This document shows positions 35,939 to 43,932 of a DNA stretch of 64,000 nucleotides, piece by piece. This stretch comes from Hyphomicrobiales bacterium (GTDB lineage: Bacteria; Pseudomonadota; Alphaproteobacteria; Rhizobiales; Rhizobiaceae). The notes under the pieces are model-generated. The model saw only the letters and a program-made list of their open reading frames with translations. It was not told the origin of the DNA and did no database searches. The DNA is taken from the NCBI GenBank assembly GCA_900467745.1, contig UBQW01000037.1, positions 124,001-188,000 on the forward strand, written 5' to 3'. How positions within the stretch are numbered: position 1 is the first letter of the stretch; every line of letters starts with the position of its first letter. The position numbers and the translations under genes were made by a program.

Positions 35939-36805
35939 ATGGCAAAGGCGAAAAACGGCAGACTGCGGCGCAAGGACGGCGTCTGGGATCCGTTGAAATC
36001 AAGCGAGACCGACAAGCAGCGCGCCGAAGCCGTGCCGAAAACGCCGCAGACCCTGTCGCCGGCCTATCGCCTCGCCTATGCCGACGAGGACTTTCTGTGC
36101 CGCGAGGAACTGCGGCCGATCCGCCTGCAGCTAGAGCTTATGAAGCCGGAAATGCTGCTCACCGAACGCGGCATCAAATCAACAGTCGTGATGTTCGGCG
36201 GCGCCCGCATTCCCGCACCCGGCCAGAGCGCCTGGGCGGCCCGCAACGACACGCAGCGCGCCAATCTGGAGGCGGCATCCGTCTATTACGACGAGGCGCG
36301 CAAGTTCGCCCGCCTGTGCTCGAAATACGCGGCCGGCTTCGATTTCCACGAATATGTCGTCGTCACCGGCGGCGGCCCGGGCGTGATGGAAGCCGGCAAC
36401 CGGGGTGCTGCCGACGAGGGCGCCCCCTCTATCGGCCTCAACATCGTGCTGCCGCACGAGCAGGCGCCGAATGTCTATGTGACACCGGAGCTCAGCTTCA
36501 ATTTCCACTACTTCGCCATCCGCAAGATGCATTTCATGGTGCGCGCCAAGGCGATCGCGGTCTTCCCTGGCGGCTTCGGCACCATGGACGAATTCTTCGA
36601 ATGCCTGACGCTGATCCAGACCGGCCGCATGGAAAAGATGCCGCTCATCCTCTTCGGCGAAAAATTCTGGAAGAGCATCATCAATTTCGAAGCTTTGGCC
36701 GAATTCGGCACGATCGCGCCCGATGACGTCGACCTCATCAGCTTCGTCGACACCGCAGACGCCGCCTGGAAGATCATCCAGGAATTCTACGAACACCCGG
36801 AATAG
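35939..36805 (+). CDS. LOG family protein (TIGR00730-like)
   Basis: 288 residues. The central Rossmann-like domain carries TGGGPGVMEAGNRGA and PGGFGTMDEFFE, the nucleotide-binding and catalytic PGGxGTxxE motifs of LOG proteins. Some of these hydrolyse cytokinin riboside monophosphates or other nucleoside monophosphates. An extra N-terminal region of about 80 residues marks the longer bacterial subfamily, for which substrate is not settled. It is divergent from dapD. Cytokinin-related activity would be of interest in a plant-associated bacterium but is inference. Confidence 0.85.
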   Translation: MAKAKNGRLRRKDGVWDPLKSSETDKQRAEAVPKTPQTLSPAYRLAYADEDFLCREELRPIRLQLELMKPEMLLTERGIKSTVVMFGGARIPAPGQSAWAARNDTQRANLEAASVYYDEARKFARLCSKYAAGFDFHEYVVVTGGGPGVMEAGNRGAADEGAPSIGLNIVLPHEQAPNVYVTPELSFNFHYFAIRKMHFMVRAKAIAVFPGGFGTMDEFFECLTLIQTGRMEKMPLILFGEKFWKSIINFEALAEFGTIAPDDVDLISFVDTADAAWKIIQEFYEHPE

Positions 36806-36812
36806 GGGGCGC

Positions 36813-37226
36813 TCACGGGGCGTCGCCGGCCTTCTTCGGCCGGCCGCCCTTGGCGCCGTTGGCCCGGCTTGCAGCGGCCTTCGCGGGCGAGCGGGATTGC
36901 CCACCTCGGCGTTGCGCCTCCATGAAACTCCTGGTGCCGAACACGCCGTTCATCAGGCGCGATATCGTGTAGTCCGCATCGAGGCTTTCCCAGTGAAGGC
37001 CGGTCTCTCCAAGCAGCTCGACTTCCGCAAGCTCCGCCACGGTCGCCTCTTCCAATCCTTGCAATGCCCGCGCGGGGAAGATGAACGATGCGCCATTGGT
37101 GAAATCCAGGATTACGCGCTCCGAAGCGGCATCGAAGCGAACTGATGCGGGTATCGGTCGCTCGGCGCGCTCCGCCTCCCAGCGCTGCTTTGCCTGCGCG
37201 AGTTCGGCGTCGGTGACCTCAACCAT
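36813..37226 (-). CDS. DUF2442 domain protein
   Basis: 137 residues. The DUF2442 fold occupies about 25-100 (SVRFDAASERVILDFTNG, then LDADYTISRLMNGVFG). The C-terminal 30 residues are an Ala/Lys/Arg-rich basic tail (GAKGGRPKK) suggestive of nucleic-acid contact. It overlaps the DUF4160 gene by 8 bases. The two families often occur as neighbours, and a toxin-antitoxin-like role has been suspected, but this is not shown here. Confidence 0.8.
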   Translation of the reverse strand: MVEVTDAELAQAKQRWEAERAERPIPASVRFDAASERVILDFTNGASFIFPARALQGLEEATVAELAEVELLGETGLHWESLDADYTISRLMNGVFGTRSFMEAQRRGGQSRSPAKAAASRANGAKGGRPKKAGDAP

Positions 37227-37446
37227 GATAGTGCCTCCAGGTATCGAGCAGCAGTTGGCGGTTCTCTTCCACGACCGTCATCGCCCGGCGCACGTCCCGG
37301 TCGGACATCCCGCCCTGCGTTATGACTTTGAGATCGATGATGTCGATGCGTGCTTCCCCGTCTCCGATGACGTGGACATGCGCAGGCTCATGATCCGCCG
37401 TGTAGATCACGAAGCGCATTCCATGCTGTCGTAGGACCGTGACCAT
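37219..37446 (-). CDS. DUF4160 domain protein
   Basis: 75 residues. The DUF4160 hallmark is the histidine-rich strand ADHEPAHVHVIGDGEARIDI, followed by a basic helix with RDVRRAMTVVEENRQLLL. The ATG at 37446 is chosen; the frame is open to a TTG at 37467. First gene of a two-gene unit with the DUF2442 gene. Biochemical role unknown. Confidence 0.8.
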   Translation of the reverse strand: MVTVLRQHGMRFVIYTADHEPAHVHVIGDGEARIDIIDLKVITQGGMSDRDVRRAMTVVEENRQLLLDTWRHYHG

Positions 37447-37488
37447 CCCAAAAGAATAACCCAACAACTTGGGTATTTCAATTACACG

Positions 37489-37514
37489 AAAAAGCCCGCC
37501 GCGAATGTCGCGGC
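37489..37514 (-). terminator. Terminator after the EF-hand gene
   Basis: On the minus strand a 7-bp stem GCCGCGA/TCGCGGC with a 3-base loop (37498-37514) is followed by GGGC and a five-T run. It starts 27 bases past the EF-hand stop and separates it from the DUF4160 gene. Confidence 0.75.
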
Positions 37515-37540
37515 AGACTCGGCTGTTGGCGTTTCTCGTT

Positions 37541-38182
37541 TTACAGGAATGGACGCTGCGGCATGTCGGCGATCGAGATGACGCCGTCCTTGTTGGTGTC
37601 CATCCGCGTGAAGAATTTCTCGAAGGCGGCTTCGGCTTCCTGCTTGGAAATCTGGCCGTTCTCGTCGGTGTCGATGCGCTGCATCAACAGGAGTTCGCGG
37701 ATCATGCCGGGGCCGCGCATGCCGTGTCGGCTTGGGCCACGACCGGCTTCGTCCTGCGGCGGTGCGGGCTGGCCTGCGTCGGCATCAGCCGGCGGCGGGG
37801 CGGGCGGGGCTTCGTCATCAGCCGCCATGTCTTCGGCGGGCGCCTTCATCTTGGCCATCTGCGCTTCGTGATACTTGCGGATCTCGCCCGGTGTCAGCGA
37901 GCCGTCATTGTTGTTATCGATCGCCGCGAAGATCGCTTCCATGCCCTTCTGGGCTTCGTCCTTGGAGATCTGGCCGTCCTTGTTCGTGTCGAACTGCTGC
38001 AGCATGCGCACGAAGACGACCTCACGCATCACCGGCCCGCGCATTCCGCCGCCCATCATCGCGTGGTGTGGCCTTGGCGGATGCTTGTGCTTGTCGCCGG
38101 GCGCGGCAAAACTGCTGCCGGCTGCGGCACCGACAATCAAGACGGAGGAAAGTGCGGCCAGTATCAGCTTGTTCCGAGACAT
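37541..38182 (-). CDS. Secreted EF-hand calcium-binding protein
   Basis: 213 residues with a Sec signal peptide (cleavage near SFA-A, residue 26-27). Four EF-hand loops are seen as two pairs: 65-76 (DTNKDGQISKDE), 89-100 (DNNNDGSLTPGE), 171-182 (DTDENGQISKQE) and 195-206 (DTNKDGVISIAD). An Ala/Pro/Asp-rich linker joins the pairs, and His/Met/Gly-rich stretches (PPRPHHAMMGGGM) precede them. It resembles calsymin-like periplasmic calcium proteins of rhizobia only in general design. A single-gene unit ending in its own terminator. Confidence 0.88.
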   Translation of the reverse strand: MSRNKLILAALSSVLIVGAAAGSSFAAPGDKHKHPPRPHHAMMGGGMRGPVMREVVFVRMLQQFDTNKDGQISKDEAQKGMEAIFAAIDNNNDGSLTPGEIRKYHEAQMAKMKAPAEDMAADDEAPPAPPPADADAGQPAPPQDEAGRGPSRHGMRGPGMIRELLLMQRIDTDENGQISKQEAEAAFEKFFTRMDTNKDGVISIADMPQRPFL

Positions 38183-38292
38183 TTGGGTTCCTTTCAGTGT
38201 GCAATCTCATTGGGGATCACAGACGAAAAGGTAGGGCGGACAAGCCCGATTACCCAGTTAAACATCGGTAAGCTGGATGAAACTTTCGTAAT

Positions 38293-39012
38293 TTAGCCGG
38301 TAATATTGGGCGTAATCTTACCAAGGAAATCAGTGAGATCGTCGGTCACGAAGTCGATGTGATCGTCCTCGCCGCTGGTCTTTTCCCACCACTCGACAAC
38401 CGTGTCCTCGAGATTGTTGGGCACGAGGAGAACGGTCTGCATGCCAAGCGCCTTCGGCGCGATCAGGTTGCGCGGCAGGTCCTCGAACATCGCAGCCTTG
38501 TGCGTCTCGACACGCTTCAGCTGGGTGAACTTGTCGTATGTCTGCTGCGCCGGCTTCGGCACGAACTCGGCGGCCACGATATCGAAGATGTCGTCGAAAT
38601 GGTCGAGAATCCCAAGCGCGCCGGCCGCCATTTCGGCATGCTTGACGCTGCCGTTTGTGAAGATGAACTTGCGGCCGGGCAGCGCCTTGATCGCGGCTCC
38701 CAGTTCCGGCTGCGCTGTCAGGCTGGAATAATCGATCGCATGCGCCTTCTCAAGGAAGTCGTTGGGATCGACGCCGTGGTGGATCATCAGCCCCTGCAGC
38801 GTCGTGCCGTGGTCGTAATAATACTGCTTCTGCAGCTTGCGCGCCTCGTCCCGTTCCATCTGCAGCAGCGTCGAGACATAGGCCGTCATGTTCTTGTCGA
38901 TCTGCGCGAACAGATTGACGTGATGCGGATAGAGTGTGTTGTCGAGGTCGAAGACCCACTCTGTCACATGCGAGAAGTCGGAATGGGTGGGCGTGCGATC
39001 GATCTTGCTCAT
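38293..39012 (-). CDS. HAD-superfamily pyrimidine 5'-nucleotidase
   Basis: 239 residues. The nucleophile and general acid aspartates are D22 and D24 in WVFDLDNTLYP; HAD motif II is FIFTNGS, and motif III/IV lies in FVPKPAQQTYDKF and MFEDLPRNL. The short cap and sequence style match SDT1/PHM8-like pyrimidine 5'-nucleotidases. In rhizobia this gene normally lies between argB and dapD, as here. The ATG at 39012 has AAGG 5 bases upstream. Confidence 0.88.
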   Translation of the reverse strand: MSKIDRTPTHSDFSHVTEWVFDLDNTLYPHHVNLFAQIDKNMTAYVSTLLQMERDEARKLQKQYYYDHGTTLQGLMIHHGVDPNDFLEKAHAIDYSSLTAQPELGAAIKALPGRKFIFTNGSVKHAEMAAGALGILDHFDDIFDIVAAEFVPKPAQQTYDKFTQLKRVETHKAAMFEDLPRNLIAPKALGMQTVLLVPNNLEDTVVEWWEKTSGEDDHIDFVTDDLTDFLGKITPNITG

Positions 39013-39132
39013 CCTTGCCTTATGCCACGCGTCGCCTTCGATTGAAATCCGGAATGCGACCATTCACGCCGGCCGATTGATCGCCTGACGCACTCGCACT
39101 AGTTTTCCGGCACAAGAAACGAGGAGGCGAAG

Positions 39133-39903
39133 ATGAATCAGGCTGAGAAGGCAAAGACGTTCGGCGCGCTGCACCGGAAGGGCAATCCTGTCGTTCTCTA
39201 CAATGTATGGGATGCGGGAACGGCAAAGGCCGTGACCGAGGCGGGCGCCAAGGCGCTGGCGACGGGCAGCTGGTCGGTCGCAGCCGCCCAGGGCTATGGC
39301 GATGGCGAGAAGATCCCGATGGAGGCGCTGGTCGCAACGACCCGCCAGATCACCGCGGTCAATGGCCTGCCGCTCTCTGTCGATTTCGAGGGCGCCTATT
39401 CCACTGATCCCGCAGGCGCTGCCGCCAATGTCGAGCAATTGATCGATGCCGGCGCGATCGGCATCAATTTCGAGGATCAGGTGGTTGGGGGAGACGGGCT
39501 GCACCCGGTGGAGCAGCAGGCCGCCCGCATCCGCGCCATCCGCGAGATGGCGGATCGCCGCGGCATCGCGTTCTTCATCAATGCGCGCACTGACCTGTTT
39601 CTGCGCGAGGGTGATCTTTCGAAGCATGCCGGTCTGGTTGAGGAGGCGCTGGAGCGCGGCAAGGCCTATGCGGCCGCCGGGGCCGATGGCTTCTTCGTGC
39701 CGTGGCTGATCGATGAGGGCTTGATCGAGAAGATCTGCGCTGCGTCGCCGCTGCCGGTTAACATCATGATGCGGCCGGGCGCGCCTGATGTGAAGACGCT
39801 GGCGAAGCTTGGTGTCAGCCGTGTCAGCTATGGGCCGGGGCCGTATCGGGCGATGATGGAGAAGCTGAAAGAAGCTGCTGCGGCGGTTTACGGAGCGCTG
39901 TGA
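39133..39903 (+). CDS. Isocitrate lyase/PEP mutase superfamily enzyme
   Basis: 256-residue TIM barrel. Family blocks: LYNVWDAGTAKAVTEAGAKA, LSVDFEGAYS, and INFEDQVVGGDGLHPVEQQA with the metal-binding Glu-Asp. The ICL catalytic KKCGH loop is absent, so isocitrate lyase activity is unlikely; methylisocitrate lyase-, oxaloacetase- or carboxyphosphonoenolpyruvate mutase-like chemistry is possible. GAGGAGGCGAAG precedes the ATG. It reads opposite to the flanking HAD and argB genes and is followed 6 bases later by a palindromic element. Confidence 0.85.
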   Translation: MNQAEKAKTFGALHRKGNPVVLYNVWDAGTAKAVTEAGAKALATGSWSVAAAQGYGDGEKIPMEALVATTRQITAVNGLPLSVDFEGAYSTDPAGAAANVEQLIDAGAIGINFEDQVVGGDGLHPVEQQAARIRAIREMADRRGIAFFINARTDLFLREGDLSKHAGLVEEALERGKAYAAAGADGFFVPWLIDEGLIEKICAASPLPVNIMMRPGAPDVKTLAKLGVSRVSYGPGPYRAMMEKLKEAAAAVYGAL

Positions 39904-39909
39904 GGTAGA

Positions 39910-40061
39910 CCCCTCCCCAACCCCTCCCCACAAGGGGGAGGGGCTTGCTGGGCGCACCCTCTCTATGAAGCCGAAGCCTCTCAACAGACGCTGATGGTGT
40001 GAGATGACGGAGGGCGCAACGACTTAGCCCCTCCCCCTTGTGGGGAGGGGTTGGGGAGGGG
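39910..40061. repeat. 152-bp palindromic element with 36-bp perfect inverted arms
   Basis: Arms 39910-39945 and 40026-40061 are exact reverse complements over 36 bases and flank an 80-base centre. Each arm is made of C-rich and G-rich blocks (CCCCTCCCC, GGGGGAGGGG) that can also fold on themselves. The centre has no open frame of note. It sits between the convergent ends of the ICL-family gene and argB. Different sequence from the element at 7595-7732, so probably a second repeat family. Confidence 0.85.
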
Positions 40062-40096
40062 ACTTCACCCCGACCGCAACAGAAAAACGACCGCCC

Positions 40097-40984
40097 TTAC
40101 GGAACGATCAGCGTACCCGCGCCACGCTCGGTGAAGATCTCGAGCAGCACGGAATGCGCGGTCTTGCCGTTGAGGATGACAACGCCCTGCACGCCGGCCT
40201 TGATCGCGTCGATGCAGGTCTCGACCTTAGGGATCATGCCGCCGGAGATCGTGCCGTCTGCGATCAGCTGGTGGGCCTGCGAGACCGAGAGTTCCTTGAT
40301 CAGGTTGCCCTGCTTGTCGAGAACGCCGGGAACATCGGTGAGGAACAGCAGGCGCGTCGCGTTGAGCGCGCCGGCAATGGCGCCGGCGAACGTGTCGGCG
40401 TTGATGTTGTAGGTCGCGCCGTCGCGGCCTGGGGCAACCGGGGCGATAACGGGGATCATTTCCGAGCGGGCCAGAAGGTCGATCAGCGTGCGGTCGACTT
40501 CAACGACTTCGCCGACGAAGCCGAGGTCGAGAACGCGCTCGATGTTGCTGTCCGGGTCCTTGATCTTCTTCTGCGCCTTTTCGGCGAAGACCATGTTGCC
40601 GTCCTTGCCGCAAAGGCCGATCGCCCATTCGCCCGTCTGGTTGATCAGCGCGACGATTTCCTTGTTGATCGAGCCGGCGAGAACCATTTCGACGATCTCG
40701 ACCGTCTTGGCGTCGGTGACGCGCAGGCCGCCTTCGAATTTCGATTCGATGCCCATCTTCGTCAGCATCGCGCCGATCTGCGGGCCGCCGCCGTGCACGA
40801 CGATCGGGTTGACGCCCGATTGCTTCAGGAGCGCGATGTCGCTGGCAAACGCCTTGCCGAGCTCGGGATTGCCCATGGCATGGCCGCCGTATTTCACGAC
40901 GATCGTCTTGTTTTCGTAACGCTGCATGAAGGGCAGCGCCTGCGCCAGCAGCCGTGCCTGGATTTCGCTTTCGGTCTCGGTCAT
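40097..40984 (-). CDS. argB: Acetylglutamate kinase
   Basis: 295 residues. Phosphorylates N-acetylglutamate, the second step of arginine synthesis. KTIVVKYGGHAMG is the ATP phosphate-binding Lys-Gly-Gly block, VVHGGGPQIGAML binds substrate, and the C-terminal part has IPVIAPVAPGRDG and YNINADTFAGAIA. The ATG at 40984 matches the family start; the frame is open 42 codons further. The long form with an N-terminal helix is usually arginine-inhibited and PII-regulated, which would link it to glnD signalling. Confidence 0.95.
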   Translation of the reverse strand: MTETESEIQARLLAQALPFMQRYENKTIVVKYGGHAMGNPELGKAFASDIALLKQSGVNPIVVHGGGPQIGAMLTKMGIESKFEGGLRVTDAKTVEIVEMVLAGSINKEIVALINQTGEWAIGLCGKDGNMVFAEKAQKKIKDPDSNIERVLDLGFVGEVVEVDRTLIDLLARSEMIPVIAPVAPGRDGATYNINADTFAGAIAGALNATRLLFLTDVPGVLDKQGNLIKELSVSQAHQLIADGTISGGMIPKVETCIDAIKAGVQGVVILNGKTAHSVLLEIFTERGAGTLIVP

Positions 40985-41147
40985 CGGATACCCCGCAGAA
41001 AAATGGTTGCGGCCTTTTATCCCAAGTTTTTGACAGATGGAATAATCAATGGCCCGATAGTTCGCGCAATTTGCCCACACGCCGCCGTCTTGCCAAGCGT
41101 GACCGAACACCCATAGTTAGGGGAGGACATTGGGGAAGAGACACGGC

Positions 41148-41687
41148 ATGACGAGCGAGGAAATCGCCGAACTGATCGGCCGGGTTGCAATGCGCGACCG
41201 AAAGGCTTTCGTGGCTCTGTACCGTGAAACAAGCCCGAAACTTTTTGCGATCTGCCTGCGTATCTTGAAGGACAAGACGGAGGGGGAGGAAGCATTGCAG
41301 GAGGTCTACATCAAGGTCTGGCAGCGCGCTTCCGCCTTCGCGATCTCTTCGGGAACGCCCTCGTCCTGGCTTGCGGCGATCGCCCGCAACCAGGCGATCG
41401 ACACCCTGAGAAGCCGCAAGCCGGTAGCCGACGAATTGGACAGTGCCTATGATCTCGCAGACAGCCAACTTGATCCGGAAGCGACAACTGTGATCCGCGA
41501 TGAAGGAAGGCGGATTGACACCTGCATGGAACAGTTGGAAGCTGATCGTGCGGTGGCGGTCAGACGGGCTTATGTCGAAGGGCTGAGCTATCAGGAACTG
41601 GCCGGTGAGTTCGGCGTGCCCCTGAACACGATGCGCACATGGCTGCGGCGCAGCCTATTGAAGCTGAGAGAGTGCCTGGAACGATGA
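41148..41687 (+). CDS. ECF-family RNA polymerase sigma factor, SigK-like
   Basis: 179 residues. Sigma region 2 (about 15-85: ALYRETSPKLFAICLRILKD, EEALQEVYIKVW) and region 4 with a helix-turn-helix (about 125-175: GLSYQELAGEFGVPLNTMRT). The ATG at 41148 is preferred; a TTG at 41130 adds six residues. The stop overlaps the downstream anti-sigma gene by 4 bases (ATGA), the typical layout of sigma/anti-sigma pairs. No promoter motif could be assigned with confidence upstream of it or of the fasciclin gene. Confidence 0.9.
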   Translation: MTSEEIAELIGRVAMRDRKAFVALYRETSPKLFAICLRILKDKTEGEEALQEVYIKVWQRASAFAISSGTPSSWLAAIARNQAIDTLRSRKPVADELDSAYDLADSQLDPEATTVIRDEGRRIDTCMEQLEADRAVAVRRAYVEGLSYQELAGEFGVPLNTMRTWLRRSLLKLRECLER

Positions 41688-42412
41688 CGTCGTCCGATCA
41701 AAGCAAGGGAGGTCGCTCCCGCGATGAGGTACTCGCCGGTGAGTATGTTCTCGGTGTTCTCTCTTTCCAGGATCGTCGTGTCGTAGAAGACCGCATGCGG
41801 GTCGACCGGCAGTTCGCGGCGATCGTCAGCCGCTGGGAGGCGAACCTCTCGACGTTCAATGACGATTATGACGCCGTCACCCCCGGCCAGGAAACCTTCA
41901 AGCAGGTCGAAGCCCGCCTGTTCGGCACACCGCAGCAGGCAGCCATGCCGGGCAGGGGCGTCTGGAATTCTCTTTTCTTCTGGCGCTGTCTCGCCGCCGT
42001 CTCGCTCGTCATCACGTCGGCTGCCCTGTCGCTGACGGTCGCGACGGTATCGCCGCTGAAGCCGACCGTTCCGCCGCTGGTCGCGCAATTGTCGGGACCG
42101 GCGAGCCAGGTCAATCTGCTGGCTTCCTATGAGGCCCAGACCGGCCGCATGCGTATCATTCCGGTGGCCGCGGGCAAGCCGGAGGAGAAATCGCTCGAAC
42201 TGTGGCTGTTGCCCGAAGGCGGCACGCCGAAGTCGCTCGGCATCTTCGCGGCGGGAGAGGGCGGCGATGGCGAACTGGTGATCCCGGTCGACATGCGCTC
42301 CGCCATCGGCGAGGGCACGAGCTTCGCGGTCAGCCTTGAGCCCTTCGGCGGCTCGCCGACGGGCGCGCCGACCGGCCCCGTGGTTGCAAGCGGCGCCGCG
42401 CACCGGCCGTAA
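41684..42412 (+). CDS. RskA-type membrane anti-sigma factor
   Basis: 242 residues. A cytoplasmic N-terminal anti-sigma domain (about 10-80: EVLAGEYVLGVLSFQDRRVV, DRQFAAIVSRWEANL), one membrane segment (about 98-120) and a periplasmic RskA C-terminal domain (about 140-230: KPEEKSLELWLLPEGGTPKS and LGIF). It would hold the ECF factor at the membrane until proteolysis or a redox cue releases it. Coupled to the sigma gene by an ATGA overlap. Confidence 0.9.
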   Translation: MTSSDQSKGGRSRDEVLAGEYVLGVLSFQDRRVVEDRMRVDRQFAAIVSRWEANLSTFNDDYDAVTPGQETFKQVEARLFGTPQQAAMPGRGVWNSLFFWRCLAAVSLVITSAALSLTVATVSPLKPTVPPLVAQLSGPASQVNLLASYEAQTGRMRIIPVAAGKPEEKSLELWLLPEGGTPKSLGIFAAGEGGDGELVIPVDMRSAIGEGTSFAVSLEPFGGSPTGAPTGPVVASGAAHRP

Positions 42413-42518
42413 GATCGGCTGAAACTTTTTCTGGCAACCTTCCGTAGATCCTCATGTCCCAGCGACGCTGATGCATTCAGCCGGCGACCCGCGAGCGGAC
42501 GGATGAGGAGAACCAGTC

Positions 42519-43076
42519 ATGATCAAGTCCGCACTGCGCACGGCAGCCCTTGCAGTCGCCGTATCCGCAATCGCCTTTGCCGCGCAGGCCAAGAACCCGA
42601 TGGTCGGTGGCGCCGCCATGTATCCGACCAAGAACATCGTCCAGAATGCCATGAAGTCGAAGGATCACACGACGCTGGTCGCCGCCGTCAAGGCAGCCGG
42701 CCTGGTCTCGACGCTTGAGGGCAAGGGTCCGTTCACGGTCTTCGCACCGACCAACGAAGCCTTCGCGGCACTCCCCGCCGGCACCGTCGATACGCTGCTG
42801 AAGCCTGAGAACAAGGCCAAGCTCACCAAGATCCTGACCTGCCACGTCGTGTCCGCTGATGCCATGGCCAAGACCGTCGCCAAGATGATCAAGGACGATG
42901 GCGGCGAGCATGACATCAAGACGGTCGGCGGCTGCGTGCTGAAGGCCAAGGAAGACATGGGCAAGATCACGCTGACCGACGAAAGCGGCGGCGTCGCCCA
43001 TGTCACGATCGCTGACGTCAAGCAGTCGAACGGCGTCATTCACGTCATCGACAAGGTCTTGCTGCCGAAGATGTAA
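42519..43076 (+). CDS. Secreted fasciclin (FAS1) domain protein
   Basis: 185 residues. Signal peptide with cleavage near AQA-KN (residue 24). One FAS1 domain with the two family blocks GKGPFTVFAPTNEAFAALP (H1) and NGVIHVIDKVLLP (H2). FAS1 proteins mediate adhesion or envelope functions. GATGAGGAGAACC lies before the ATG. It is third in the sigma/anti-sigma/fasciclin unit, 106 bases past the anti-sigma gene, and is probably the regulon's main output. Confidence 0.92.
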   Translation: MIKSALRTAALAVAVSAIAFAAQAKNPMVGGAAMYPTKNIVQNAMKSKDHTTLVAAVKAAGLVSTLEGKGPFTVFAPTNEAFAALPAGTVDTLLKPENKAKLTKILTCHVVSADAMAKTVAKMIKDDGGEHDIKTVGGCVLKAKEDMGKITLTDESGGVAHVTIADVKQSNGVIHVIDKVLLPKM

Positions 43077-43097
43077 TCTTGAGTTCAGGCAGCAAAC

Positions 43098-43131
43098 GGG
43101 GGCGCCCTGTCAACACCACTGGGGCGCCTCC
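43098..43131. terminator. Hairpin between fasciclin and engB
   Basis: 10-bp stem (43098-43107 with 43122-43131, one G-T pair), 14-base loop, 21 bases past the fasciclin stop and 3 bases before the convergent engB end. No clear T run follows on either strand, so termination is probable but not certain. Confidence 0.45.
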
Positions 43132-43134
43132 ACC

Positions 43135-43791
43135 TCACTTCCAGTGATCGGCGCCGACGGTGAGCGCGATCGCCTCGCGCAGATCGTCCAGCCCCTCGCT
43201 CTTTTCGGACGAAGTGGCGATGATCACGGGATAGGCGGCGGGGCGCTTCTTGATCTTCTCGGCCGTCTCGGCAAGCAGCTTCACAACCGCCGGCGGCTTG
43301 ATCTTGTCGGTCTTGGTCAGCACCACCTGATAGGAGACGGCGGCCTTGTCGAGCAGGTCGAGGACCTCGTCGTCGTTCTTCTTGATGCCGTGGCGGCTGT
43401 CGATCAGCACATAGACCCGCTTCAGCGTCGCGCGGCCGCGCAGATAATCGAACACCAGCTTGGTCCAGGCGTCGACATGCTCCTTCGGCGCCTTGGCATA
43501 GCCGTAGCCCGGCATGTCGACCAGCGCCATCGGCGGCAGATCGCCGGCCTCGCCGGAATAGCCCTCAGGCACGAAATAGTTCAGCTCCTGCGTACGCCCC
43601 GGCGTGTTCGAGGTGCGCGCCAGGCCATGCTGGCCGACGAGCGCATTGATCAGCGACGACTTGCCGACATTCGAGCGGCCGGCAAAAGCCACCTCGGCCG
43701 GCCCTTCCGGCGGCAGGAATTTCAGGGAGGGCACGCCGCGGATGAAGATCCAGGGGCGGCCGAAGAGCGGCTTGTCTTTATTGTCGGTCAT
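43135..43791 (-). CDS. engB: Ribosome biogenesis GTPase EngB/YsxC (YihA)
   Basis: 218-residue small GTPase needed for 50S assembly. G1 GRSNVGKSSLINAL (P-loop about 38-45), G3 DMPGYGYAK, G4 TKTDKIK and G5 ATSSEKSEG are present. It lies downstream of yidC on the same strand after a strong terminator, so it may have its own promoter. In related rhizobia it is followed by argB; here the sigma/fasciclin cassette lies between. Confidence 0.95.
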   Translation of the reverse strand: MTDNKDKPLFGRPWIFIRGVPSLKFLPPEGPAEVAFAGRSNVGKSSLINALVGQHGLARTSNTPGRTQELNYFVPEGYSGEAGDLPPMALVDMPGYGYAKAPKEHVDAWTKLVFDYLRGRATLKRVYVLIDSRHGIKKNDDEVLDLLDKAAVSYQVVLTKTDKIKPPAVVKLLAETAEKIKKRPAAYPVIIATSSEKSEGLDDLREAIALTVGADHWK

Positions 43792-43903
43792 TCGGCCTTT
43801 TCCAGCGCGTCCAATTCCAGTGAACCTATGGCATTCAGGTTTCGGGCGATTTTGTCAACCGGCAGCCCCGATTGTCCTAAGAAGCATCCTTGTGCCACAA
43901 AAG

Positions 43904-43931
43904 AAAAAGCCCCGGCGAACCGGGGCTTTTT
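43904..43931. terminator. Bidirectional terminator after yidC
   Basis: 12-bp perfect stem AAAAAGCCCCGG/CCGGGGCTTTTT with a CGAA tetraloop, directly abutting the yidC stop (43933). A/T tracts on both sides let it work in either direction. Confidence 0.92.
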
Positions 43932-43932
43932 G

